Shown here: piece by piece, positions 45,138 through 53,423 of the stretch
Layout: every line of letters begins with the position of its first letter
How positions within the stretch are numbered: position 1 is the stretch's first letter
From: Sulfurimonas hydrogeniphila
GTDB lineage: Bacteria; Campylobacterota; Campylobacteria; Campylobacterales; Sulfurimonadaceae
NCBI RefSeq assembly: GCF_009068765.1
Contig: NZ_CP035534.1
Coordinates: forward strand, 496,001-560,000
Reading direction: 5' to 3'
DNA length: 64,000 nucleotides
Program-made: the position numbers and the translations under genes
Notes under the pieces: model-generated
Seen by the model: only the letters and a program-made list of their open reading frames with translations
Told to the model about the DNA's origin: nothing
The model's database searches: none

Positions 45138-45779
45138 CTAAACTTTGAAACTCTCTTTTGTTCTGCAAAACTCTGTTAAAAAACATTCATCGCATTTAGG
45201 ATTTTTGGCAGTGCAGATGTACCTTCCAAACAAAACCATTGCCTGATGGAGTACATGCAGGTCGGTTTTGAATTTTTTTACCAAAGTGGCTTCTGTTGCC
45301 TTGGCTGTTTTGTCATCGCTCAGACCAAGTCTGTGTGCGACACGAAATACATGGGTATCCACTGCCATTAGGTTCGCACCGGTATACTCTATCATCACAA
45401 CATGGGCTGTTTTTTGTCCGACGCCTGCCAGGGTCTGCAGGTCTTTTTCATTCATTGGTATTTCACCGTCATACACTTCCGCAACACGTTTTGCCATGGC
45501 TATGAGGTTTTTTGCTTTGTTGTTAAAGAAGGAGCAGGTGTTAATAAGCTTTTTCACCTCTTCTATATCAGCATCTGCCAAATCTTGAGGCGTCGGATAC
45601 TTTGCAAACAGGGCAGGAGTAATAAGGTTGACTCTTTTGTCGGTACATTGCGCTGAGAGTGCTACGGCAATTACCAGTTCATAGGCATTTTTATAATGCA
45701 GTTCTGTGACCGCATCACTGTAGCGCTCCATAAAGCGTTTTTGGATCTCTTGGATCTCTTTTTTCGTTGCTTTTTTCAT
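45138..45779 (-). CDS. nth: Endonuclease III (Nth)
   Basis: 213 residues, a bifunctional DNA glycosylase/AP lyase for oxidised pyrimidines. The helix-hairpin-helix LAGVGQKTAHVVM contains the catalytic Lys. DTHVFRVAHRLGL contains the catalytic Asp. The C-terminal CTAKNPKCDECFLTEFC is the [4Fe-4S] loop. Confidence 0.96.
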   Translation of the reverse strand: MKKATKKEIQEIQKRFMERYSDAVTELHYKNAYELVIAVALSAQCTDKRVNLITPALFAKYPTPQDLADADIEEVKKLINTCSFFNNKAKNLIAMAKRVAEVYDGEIPMNEKDLQTLAGVGQKTAHVVMIEYTGANLMAVDTHVFRVAHRLGLSDDKTAKATEATLVKKFKTDLHVLHQAMVLFGRYICTAKNPKCDECFLTEFCRTKESFKV

Positions 45780-45841
45780 AAATGTATTTTAGCAACTTAT
45801 ATGTTATAATCAAAGCAATGACTTTTAAAAAGGGGTAAAAT

Positions 45842-47806
45842 ATGGGCATATTTTCACTGTTTTCGAAACAAAAAAACACGCATGTGTATGATACAGGCAA
45901 AAAAAAGGAGACACTTTTTTCACAATTGGACAAAGATTTCTTTATTGAAGTGGCAGACAGCAGTGATACAATGATGCTCTATTTTTTACAAGGTGAAGGA
46001 TGGATTGGTGCAAATAAAACTTTTTTCACTACAATGAATTATTTTGATATAAAAGATTTTAAAAGAGCCAATGAAAGCATTCGTGATATGTTTTTGAGTG
46101 AGAGTGAAGAGATTTTTACCGAGTCTGACAAAAGTTGGCTGGATTATATCAAAAAGTACAAAAGCGATGGTTACAGGGTAAATATGACTGATGCTAAGGG
46201 GCAACTTCTCAGTATTGAAGCAAAGTGTCACAGGTATTCAAAAAACATGAAGCTGTATATTTTGGAATTAAAAGATGTTACAGAGTTGGAAAAAGCACGT
46301 TTGCAGGTGAAAGAGGTTGAAAAGCTGAAAACAAAATTTTTGGCCAATATAGGGCATGAATTTAGAACTCCGATGAATGGTATTCTCGGATTTATAGAGC
46401 TGCTCAAAGAAACCAGTCTCAACGAACATCAAAATGAATACCTTGATATGATTGATTATTCTTCTAAAAATCTGATGAATAATATTGAAAGTCTCTTGGA
46501 TTTGGCGCAGTTGCAAAGTGGGCGTCTTGCAGTGGAGTCAGAACCTTTTAATCTTCTTGTCGCAATGGAAAAACTCATATATACATGTTTTGACAAGGCA
46601 AGCAACAACGGGGTACAGGTTATGAGTTTTATAGACCCGAAATTGCCACAGGAACTTGAAGGTGATGCAAACAAAATTTTGCAGGTTATGCGTTCTATCA
46701 TTCAAAATGCAATTAAATTTACACCGCATGGCGGCAAGGTTATTATAGAAGTAAAACTTTTAAAACGACTCCAAAACGGAGCCTGTTCTGTCGGTTTTAG
46801 TGTCAAAGACAATGGTCAGGGGATGTCTCAAGAACAGATATCTCTTATGGATGAACCTTTTACCGCAGGCAGTCATGCAGATGAGAGACTCGGCATAGGA
46901 TTGAGCCTCTCAAGCGGTCTGGTACGGTTGATGGGATCAGAATTACGTATAAAAAGTGAATTAGACAACGGTACCTACGTGAATTTTGTTCTTGATTTTA
47001 AAGCTTCAAGAGGGCAAAACTACAAAATGATGCCAAATAAAAAAGCAAAAGTGCTTTTACTGGATAAAGAAAAAGTTGATGATGCCAATTTCTTAACGAC
47101 CTATTTGCGTTCTTTTGCTATTGATGTGACAAAATCTTCCGAACTCAATGCTGATATTTATACAGATATAGATGAGCTTTATGTGGTAGGTGACCAGGGT
47201 GATTCATCGTGGATACTGGATCTGGCGACATATAAAAAGCAGGCACCTGTTGTTTTTCTTTTGGATGAAGATGAAAAACTGCAAACAAAGATGACACACA
47301 TTATTGATGAAGTGATAGAAAAACCATTGCTGGCCAGTGTGATAGCCAAACATCTGTATATGGCAAACAGCTACAAATATACCAATGAAGATAAAAATGA
47401 ACTTACTCTCAAAGATAAAACCGAGGCTTTGGTTGTGGAAGACAATCTTATCAATCAGCGTCTGATAAAAATACTCCTGGAAGAGTATAACATAGATGTT
47501 TCTACCGCCTCTAACGGACTTGAAGCGGTAAAAATGTATAAAGAGAAAAAATATGACATTATATTTATGGATATAGATATGCCGTATATGAACGGGATTG
47601 TTGCAACCAAAGAGATTAAAGATATGATGCTCCTAAAATCACAGGCGCCGATTGTTGCCCTGACAGCAATGGCAATGGAAGGGGACAAGGAGATGCTTTT
47701 GGAAGAGGGGCTTGATGATTATCTTTCAAAGCCGCTAACAAGAGACAAACTGGAGTATATTTTAGACAAATACCTTAAAATAAGCTATGAAAATGAATCT
47801 GTTTAA
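45842..47806 (+). CDS. Cytoplasmic PAS-type hybrid histidine kinase with one degenerate and one intact receiver
   Basis: 654 residues and no membrane segment. A PAS-like domain at about 45-145 (AKGQLLSIEAKCHRYSKN) precedes the kinase: H-box NIGHEFRTPMNGILGFIE, ATPase motifs DNGQGMSQEQ and GIGLSLSSGL. A first receiver-like region (VLLLDKEKVDDANFL to DEVIEKPLLASV) lacks an obvious phospho-Asp. The second receiver is intact (VVEDNLINQRL, IIFMDIDMPYMNG, YLSKPLTRD). AAGGGG precedes the ATG. The stimulus is unknown. Confidence 0.88.
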   Translation: MGIFSLFSKQKNTHVYDTGKKKETLFSQLDKDFFIEVADSSDTMMLYFLQGEGWIGANKTFFTTMNYFDIKDFKRANESIRDMFLSESEEIFTESDKSWLDYIKKYKSDGYRVNMTDAKGQLLSIEAKCHRYSKNMKLYILELKDVTELEKARLQVKEVEKLKTKFLANIGHEFRTPMNGILGFIELLKETSLNEHQNEYLDMIDYSSKNLMNNIESLLDLAQLQSGRLAVESEPFNLLVAMEKLIYTCFDKASNNGVQVMSFIDPKLPQELEGDANKILQVMRSIIQNAIKFTPHGGKVIIEVKLLKRLQNGACSVGFSVKDNGQGMSQEQISLMDEPFTAGSHADERLGIGLSLSSGLVRLMGSELRIKSELDNGTYVNFVLDFKASRGQNYKMMPNKKAKVLLLDKEKVDDANFLTTYLRSFAIDVTKSSELNADIYTDIDELYVVGDQGDSSWILDLATYKKQAPVVFLLDEDEKLQTKMTHIIDEVIEKPLLASVIAKHLYMANSYKYTNEDKNELTLKDKTEALVVEDNLINQRLIKILLEEYNIDVSTASNGLEAVKMYKEKKYDIIFMDIDMPYMNGIVATKEIKDMMLLKSQAPIVALTAMAMEGDKEMLLEEGLDDYLSKPLTRDKLEYILDKYLKISYENESV

Positions 47807-47864
47807 TAACTATTAATATATTGTTATTAAACTTCTCTTTATCAATTTAGTAAGGAACTCTATA

Positions 47865-48695
47865 ATGAATAAAATTACAATGCTATTATCTGCCCTGTTG
47901 TTGACAGGTTCAGTCGTCTGTGCAAAAACATTAGTGACAGTAAACGGAAAACCAATTACCCAAGAAGAAGTTGACCAGGAGCTGATGCAGGCGACACAGG
48001 GGCGTTTTAACCAGGTACCGGCTGATCGTCAGGCTGCATTCAGACAACAGGTTTTACAACAGCTTATAGGCAAAGAGTTGATTTATGATGATGCAAAAAA
48101 ATCCGGTATCATCAACTCTGCGGAGTATAAGAATGAATACAATAAGCTTGAACAAAGAATGAAAAAAGAGCTTGCTATTCAGGTTTGGCAGAAGAAACTG
48201 CTTGACGGCATTAAAATTTCAACAAAAGAGTTAAAAGACTACTATAACAAAAACAAAGAAGAATTTAATGAAAAAGAGAGCGTGCATGCCCGCCATATTT
48301 TAGTAAAAACCAAAGAGGAAGCAGAAAAAATCATTGCGCAGTTGAAACATTTAAGCGGAGAAAAACTCAAAGAAAAGTTTATAGAGCTTGCGAAAAAAGA
48401 GTCAACAGGGCCTAGCGGATCAAAAGGCGGAGATCTTGGATATTTCAGTAAAGGGCAAATGGTACCTGCTTTTAATGATAAAGTTTTTTCTATGAAAAAA
48501 GGCGAAGTGACATCAGAGCCGGTTAAAACACAGTTTGGATACCATGTTATTTATGTGGAAGACAAAAAACCTTCATTGACACGAAGTTTTGATGAGGTAA
48601 AAGCATTTATAGAACAGCGTCTGAAAATGGAAAAATTTAAAGCTGTTATGAAGAAAAAAATGGATGAACTGCAGAAAAAAGCATCTATTAAGTAG
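47865..48695 (+). CDS. Exported parvulin-type peptidyl-prolyl isomerase (PEB4/SurA-like)
   Basis: 276 residues with a signal peptide (NKITMLLSALLLTGSVVCA). An N-terminal SurA-like chaperone part (VNGKPITQEEVDQELMQ) precedes a parvulin domain (VHARHILVKTKEEAEKI, GGDLGYFSKGQMVPAF, VKTQFGYHVIYV). The length and layout resemble Campylobacter PEB4, a periplasmic chaperone for outer-membrane proteins. The next gene starts 6 bases after the stop. Confidence 0.92.
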   Translation: MNKITMLLSALLLTGSVVCAKTLVTVNGKPITQEEVDQELMQATQGRFNQVPADRQAAFRQQVLQQLIGKELIYDDAKKSGIINSAEYKNEYNKLEQRMKKELAIQVWQKKLLDGIKISTKELKDYYNKNKEEFNEKESVHARHILVKTKEEAEKIIAQLKHLSGEKLKEKFIELAKKESTGPSGSKGGDLGYFSKGQMVPAFNDKVFSMKKGEVTSEPVKTQFGYHVIYVEDKKPSLTRSFDEVKAFIEQRLKMEKFKAVMKKKMDELQKKASIK

Positions 48696-48701
48696 TTAGG
48701 C

Positions 48702-49562
48702 ATGCAAAACTCTCCTCTTTCTAAAATTATTTTAGAAGAGAGAGAGTTTTTTGTCAAACGCGATGACCTCATTGACCCCTGTTTGGCAGGGAACAAATAC
48801 AGAAAACTCTACACGCTCTTAAATACTCCAGACAACATTTATGATACGCTGATATCCTACGGCGGAACACAGTCTAATGCTATGCTGGCGTTGGCCGCCT
48901 TGTGTCAGAAAAAAAAATGGAAATTTCTTTACTATACAAAAAAACTCTCTGCAACACAAAAAGAGCAAGGCAGCGGAAACTATGCGCATGCGCTGAAATT
49001 AGGTATGCAGCATAGAGAGATAGAAAATGATTTTTATAAAGAGTTTATTGCTTCTTTGCGCTTACATGTAAATGCAAAAACCTGTTTTGTTGATCAGGGT
49101 GGCGCAGTACAGGAAGCAAAAACAGGATTGGAAGTTTTAGCGCAGGAGATACAGGAACAAAGCAGAGACTTACATGTAAAGGCAGTCGCAACACCTTCCG
49201 GTACAGGGACAACAGCACTTTTTTTAGCACTTGCTTTACCTGAGTACAGAGTTTATACAACACCCTGCATAGGGGACAGCAGCTATCTCAAAAAGCAAAT
49301 GCGTGCTTTGGCAGAAATTCCGGACAATCTTGTTATCCTGGAACCAAAGAGAAAATACCATTTTGCAAAACCCTATAAGGAGTTTTATGAGATATACAAG
49401 GCTTTACATGTAAAGGGAATTGAGTTTGATTTACTTTATGCTCCGGCAATGTGGCAGGCACTTTTGGAACAAACTGATGAAAAAATTATGTATATACATA
49501 GCGGCGGAGTGAGCGGTAACAAAAGTATGCTTGCTCGTTATGAGAAAAAAGGACTCATATAA
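48702..49562 (+). CDS. PLP-dependent ACC deaminase/D-cysteine desulfhydrase-like protein
   Basis: 286 residues of the tryptophan-synthase-beta fold. The PLP-binding Lys lies in CLAGNKYRKL, followed by SYGGTQSNAMLALAA and the phosphate-binding VATPSGTGTTALFLA. The family includes ACC deaminase and D-cysteine desulfhydrase; the substrate is not determined here. The gene contains three copies of the ACATGTAA motif. Its stop codon (49560-49562) lies inside the first attC-like element, which marks one border of the accessory block. Confidence 0.85.
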   Translation: MQNSPLSKIILEEREFFVKRDDLIDPCLAGNKYRKLYTLLNTPDNIYDTLISYGGTQSNAMLALAALCQKKKWKFLYYTKKLSATQKEQGSGNYAHALKLGMQHREIENDFYKEFIASLRLHVNAKTCFVDQGGAVQEAKTGLEVLAQEIQEQSRDLHVKAVATPSGTGTTALFLALALPEYRVYTTPCIGDSSYLKKQMRALAEIPDNLVILEPKRKYHFAKPYKEFYEIYKALHVKGIEFDLLYAPAMWQALLEQTDEKIMYIHSGGVSGNKSMLARYEKKGLI

Positions 49563-49645
49563 CGGAGGCGCGGTGAGCGGATAACGACTGAAGATAGCCA
49601 ATACATTGCCGTTAGGTAATTTATTGGATACTCTGTTTTGTTATA
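49557..49645. repeat. attC-like element 1 (downstream of the AAA/TOPRIM gene)
   Basis: An 89-base imperfect palindrome bounded by ATAAC (from 49559) and GTTATA (49640-49645), with ends related to the integron attC core AAC/GTT. It contains ATAACGGAGGCGCGG, GTGAGCGGATAACGA and, 21 bases later, CCGTTAG. The same blocks at the same 21-base spacing recur in element 2. The outer end lies 4 bases from the stop of the minus-strand gene at 49650. Confidence 0.5.
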
Positions 49646-49649
49646 CTTT

Positions 49650-51122
49650 TCATGAAAGCTGTTTTTTTAAAAACAAAGAAATTTTATCTAAACTCACTCT
49701 GTCATTTTCAAATAAATAAGCAACAATAATCTCTACAATTTCACTTCTACTTTTATTTCTAGCTCTTAATTCAGTATCAATGTGATTGTAAAACTTTTTA
49801 CCATTGTTGTCTTTTGTAGTAGCTACTTCTGTTTTATATTCATCAATTATAGTTTTAAGACTTTTTTGATGAAAAATAAAATCATTTAATTCTCTAAATA
49901 GTTTATGGTCAACATTATCATATAGTTTAGATTTTAGATATTTTTCTAAACTTTCAATTGGTAAATAATTCAATGGAATATTGTTTGTTATCCCTTGCTT
50001 AGTAATATACTTTTGTGCTTCTTTTTTAACATCCCCATCTAGCACAATAGAAATACTTGAAGTTTTACCAATTAAATTACTAGCCACAACTTCTTGTGCT
50101 AAATCTATAACATTAGTATATCCTCCACAAGGAAGAATATGAATAAGTCGATTTGAATGTAGTTTTTCTTCTTTTAGTATTCTTTTAATAATCTCTTTTG
50201 CTAAGTCATCTTCAACAAGTATTACATAATCATATCCTGAATGGTCGTAAAGTATTCTTGTCGCATATGAAGGATAACAAGGATTTAATACTTCTAAACT
50301 ATCATCTGCATATCTTTCAAGAAAAAAGATATTTTCAGGTGTAATACCACTAATAAGTTCTATAGAGTGAGTAGAAAAATAAATTGCATAATTATATTCA
50401 ATAGCAATTTCTTTTAAAAATGCCACTAATCTTTTTAAAGACGATGGATGCAAAGCCAATTCAATTTCATCTAAAAATAATATACATGGTTTTAATAAAC
50501 TAGCTCTATCACTATTTCTAATATTAATAGAATTTAGAACACTGATTAAAAGGTTTTCTCCAGTAGACATGTGAAACTGACTAATTCTTTTACTTCCTTT
50601 TTGATAATAAAAAATATCACCACGAAAATTAACTTCAGAGCCTGCATTAGAATTATTTAATTTAAAAACTTTATCATAAAAGCTTATATTATTATGCAGT
50701 ATTTTTCCTAAGTTTTCGCGAATAAAATCATCAACATTTTCAAGTTCTTTATTACCAATTTTATCTAAACTTTTCAATGTTCTATAATCTGTATTTTTAA
50801 ATCTGTTTCCAAAAATTATTGAGCCTTCATAAAATCCTTTAACATTCATTTTTCCATCTGAAGACTGTTCCCATTTACCATTGTTTTTTTTCCATGCACG
50901 AGTTGCATTATTAAGAGAAAATTTGATAAATGCATCATCATCAGTTTCACCAAAATAGTCATTCATTGGCATATTAAAAAATACACTGGAAGCACATGTT
51001 ACTAAAGTACTTTTACCAGCACCATTTTGACCTGTAATTGCATATAAACCTTTATCAATAGGTAATTCTATTTCAAGATTATTGATAGATTTGATTTTGT
51101 TAATTGATATTTTCAATTTCAT
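49650..51122 (-). CDS. OLD-like AAA-ATPase with C-terminal TOPRIM nuclease domain
   Basis: About 490 residues (start at 51122, or 51134 for four more). The N-terminal half is an ABC/SMC-type ATPase: Walker A GQNGAGKST (about 31-39), signature MSTGE, Walker B PCILFLDEIELALHP, H-loop FSTHS. The C-terminal half has TOPRIM-type acids in VILVEDDLAKE and VLDGDVKKE. This is the layout of OLD-family nucleases, many of which act in phage defence. It is AT-rich relative to its neighbours, flanked by attC-like elements and a hairpin. No partner helicase of the Gabija type is visible. Confidence 0.8.
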   Translation of the reverse strand: MKLKISINKIKSINNLEIELPIDKGLYAITGQNGAGKSTLVTCASSVFFNMPMNDYFGETDDDAFIKFSLNNATRAWKKNNGKWEQSSDGKMNVKGFYEGSIIFGNRFKNTDYRTLKSLDKIGNKELENVDDFIRENLGKILHNNISFYDKVFKLNNSNAGSEVNFRGDIFYYQKGSKRISQFHMSTGENLLISVLNSINIRNSDRASLLKPCILFLDEIELALHPSSLKRLVAFLKEIAIEYNYAIYFSTHSIELISGITPENIFFLERYADDSLEVLNPCYPSYATRILYDHSGYDYVILVEDDLAKEIIKRILKEEKLHSNRLIHILPCGGYTNVIDLAQEVVASNLIGKTSSISIVLDGDVKKEAQKYITKQGITNNIPLNYLPIESLEKYLKSKLYDNVDHKLFRELNDFIFHQKSLKTIIDEYKTEVATTKDNNGKKFYNHIDTELRARNKSRSEIVEIIVAYLFENDRVSLDKISLFLKKQLS

Positions 51123-51148
51123 ATATATTTCCATTTATTTATTTTTTA

Positions 51149-51277
51149 GGATAACGGAGGCGCGGGTGTTCAACCCGCGCCTCCGTTATCCGGTCACGTA
51201 GTGAGCGGATAACGATTGTCGTGAGCAATAATTTTCCCGTTAGAGTCAATTATTGATCTCCTCGTACTTGTTATATC
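51149..51277. repeat. attC-like element 2, containing a perfect 19-base hairpin
   Basis: A 129-base element with GGATAAC at one end and GTTATATC (51270-51277) at the other, 2 bases from the stop of the interrupted gene at 51280. It shares GTGAGCGGATAACGA and CCGTTAG (21 bases apart) with element 1. An inner inverted repeat, CAATAATT / AATTATTG, flanks CCGTTAG. At 51149-51191, GGATAACGGAGGCGCGGGT pairs perfectly with its complement across a 5-base loop (GTTCA). Confidence 0.5.
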
Positions 51278-51279
51278 TT

Positions 51280-52112
51280 TTACTTTTTCTGGTGCATGCA
51301 TTGGCTTAAATCAGAATTATCCATTTTCACATAACCTTTAGCAACTATATAATATCTAGAAAACTGATTTGCAAAACACAATATTAAGGATGTTGCTTCT
51401 TTTAAATCTATTATAGGTGTAATTCTTTTTGGTTTTTTTGCATGTCCACCATGTCTAGCATTTATACCTAGAACAACTGGATTATTACAGGCAGATGTAA
51501 AGCGTTCTAAATCTTTTAAGTTAATTAATGATTCCAATGTAATATCAACCTCTTTAGAACCATATTTTATTGTATCTACAATCTTGTACAATGTATTCCA
51601 TGTTAGAATTTTATCTGTAAAACTATTGCTTGAAATCACTCCTGCTTGAAATAATAATGTTCTAATAACAAAATCTATTTTAGAGATATTAAATAGTGTT
51701 GCGTCGAATGTAGATGGGAGCTTAATCTTAGGATTATTCGTATAATATTCTTCATTATGCAGAAATGGATATTCTTCTATTGAATCACTCCATAAAGACA
51801 TGCCATTATTAGGTTCTATTCCCAGTTCTTTATTCTCAATATGGTAATTAGAAAATTTAATATTTGGTGGAGTCATTTTTGAGGAAACAAAGATAGCTCC
51901 ATTAAAAAGAATATTTAAGCTAATTAATCGTTTATTTAATTCTTCTTTTTTTTTAGTCCTTCAATATGAGGGGAATAAGCTGAAAATATAATTTGATCTA
52001 AATGGTCATAGTCAAAAGTTAAGTGTAAGTCATGTGATTTCCAACTTTGTGTCATACCTCTAAGATAGATATGATGGTCTAGAATAATTTCAATTTCACG
52101 TGTGTCTATCAT
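51280..52112 (-). pseudogene. Cassette gene of unknown function interrupted at a run of nine A
   Basis: An ATG at 52112 behind AGAGAGG opens a 58-codon frame (MIDTREIEIILDHHIYLRGM). It ends at 51936, shortly after nine A (T on the plus strand, 51946-51954). One extra A would join it to the downstream frame, which reads EELNKRLISLNILFNGAIF and on to 51280. The fused protein would have about 277 residues. The part from ATG 51876 alone encodes 198. Near the C-terminus, LGINARHGGHAKKP followed by a helical end vaguely recalls HEPN-type proteins. No function is claimed. It may be phase-variable, truncated or a sequencing error. Confidence 0.6.
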
Positions 52113-52146
52113 TGTGCCTCTCTTTAGCTGATAATGTTTTTTAAGT

Positions 52147-52200
52147 GATATAACAAAAAGTGGGTGGCACGTTTAGGGCTCAGCTACGTTTTGTTATATC
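52147..52200. repeat. attC-like element 3 (short)
   Basis: GATATAACAAAA (52147-52158) pairs perfectly with TTTTGTTATATC (52189-52200) around a 30-base centre that contains a further imperfect pairing (GTGGC / GCTAC). It ends 8 bases before the stop of the lipoprotein gene at 52209. The TTGTTATATCTTTTAC border is shared with element 2 and, less exactly, element 1. Confidence 0.5.
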
Positions 52201-52208
52201 TTTTACAT

Positions 52209-52958
52209 TTAATTATAATCTTTTATAACTTTATATGTAATATTCATATTTGTTGCTTTTAAGACTTTGATTCGTAGTCCTTTGAAACCGATTATTGTTT
52301 TTCCATCTTTTTCTAACTCGTATTCAATATCTTGCGTAAATGCTGGTCTTGCCATATTGTCTTTAAATTCTCTAAATGAGATTTTTATAAGATTTCCTTT
52401 TTTACCTTGATATAAAGCTACATATTTAAATGAGTCTTCTGTATAAATAGGTTTAGATTTTTCCAATTTATATTTAGTTGATTGATCTAATTTAACAAAA
52501 TCCTTACTCCCTTGTGTAGTCAAATATGTAAAAGTATTATCATTGTTCATATCTATTAAACAATCATAAGGAGAATAACACATTGCATTTTTTCCTTCAA
52601 CATTTCTTAATAAGTGCCATGAATCGTATGGATAGAGCGTTTTAGTGACTTTGACTCCCAATGAAGTGACTGGAAGAGTTTCTGATGAATCGATACTGAT
52701 TCCATATCTACTACCTTTTGCGACACCTTCTAAAATTACTTTCTGTGTTGTTGGATTTATCAAATAAGACTTACTATACATATTTTGTCCTATTTCAGCT
52801 GTAGTAATTTTATTTAACTTAGGATCTCGTATTACAGTTCCTGGACCATTTGGATCCACAATATGACGAATTGATGGATTTATTTGTGGACCGCTACTAC
52901 ACCCTACTAACATCAATGTCCCTGCAATCGCGAATGATACAATTAACTTTCTTTCCAT
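52209..52958 (-). CDS. Lipoprotein of unknown function in a cassette-like setting
   Basis: 249 residues. The N-terminus (RKLIVSFAIAGTLMLVGC) is a lipoprotein signal with Cys at the lipobox. The mature protein is rich in predicted beta strands (KGSRYGISIDSSETLPVTSL) and has a Cys pair in NAMCYSPYDCLID. No family is recognised. It is an AT-rich gene with an attC-like element just past its stop. Cassette lipoproteins of unknown role are common in chromosomal integrons. Confidence 0.65.
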   Translation of the reverse strand: MERKLIVSFAIAGTLMLVGCSSGPQINPSIRHIVDPNGPGTVIRDPKLNKITTAEIGQNMYSKSYLINPTTQKVILEGVAKGSRYGISIDSSETLPVTSLGVKVTKTLYPYDSWHLLRNVEGKNAMCYSPYDCLIDMNNDNTFTYLTTQGSKDFVKLDQSTKYKLEKSKPIYTEDSFKYVALYQGKKGNLIKISFREFKDNMARPAFTQDIEYELEKDGKTIIGFKGLRIKVLKATNMNITYKVIKDYN

Positions 52959-53423
52959 TTTATTTTACTCCAAAAATTCAATTTACCTAATTTACATTTA
53001 TAAATAGGCATATTCAAATTTCCAGATAATGTGGCTTCTTGGATATAACTATTCTATCAACGAACATTATAACACAAATGACTCATATATTAAAAAATAA
53101 ATGAACACCAATAATGTTAGTTTATTGGAAATTTTATTGTGGTTTGTCATGTTTTTGATGATTTATGAAAATAATGACTGTTATGCTTAAAAATAAAGTG
53201 TGCTTTTATTGCTGAATTGACTAATATTTGAACAAAGTGTTTGTTCCTTTAGGTAGGAGAGATTATTATGAGTGCTAAAAAAATCTAATGAATGATTTTG
53301 CTTAACTTCCTTGACAAATAAAGACTCAGGTCGGTATAATTGTAACGCTTTGCAACTAAAGTAGCAAAATGATATTTTGCAAAAAGGTATACTTTCAGCA
53401 TAAATAAAAAAAAGGATTGAGAG
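52959..53423. other. Non-coding stretch between the accessory block and clpB
   Basis: 465 AT-rich bases. They hold the clpB promoter (53311-53340), a 29-codon hydrophobic ORF without a ribosome site (53101-53190), and a six-codon ORF (53268-53288) behind a strong AGGAGA. GATATAAC occurs at about 53047, but no matching arm was found, so no fourth attC-like element is called. The stretch may contain the right-hand border of the accessory block. Confidence 0.5.
53311..53340 (+). promoter_or_regulatory. Consensus sigma-70 promoter for clpB
   Basis: TTGACA (53311-53316) and TATAAT (53335-53340) are separated by 18 bases. They imply a transcript starting near 53347 and a 5' leader of about 75 bases. 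Both boxes are perfect, which is notable in a phylum where -35 boxes are usually weak. No CIRCE or HAIR inverted repeat is visible nearby. Confidence 0.75.

Noticed and set aside
53040-53080. Possible fourth attC-like element near GATATAAC upstream of the lipoprotein gene
   Set aside because: No matching GTTAT arm at a plausible distance and none of the shared inner blocks.
53101-53190. 29-codon hydrophobic ORF on the plus strand (MNTNNVSLLEILLWFVMFLM)
   Set aside because: No ribosome site upstream and an AT-rich context in which such ORFs arise by chance; kept only as a remark on the intergenic stretch.
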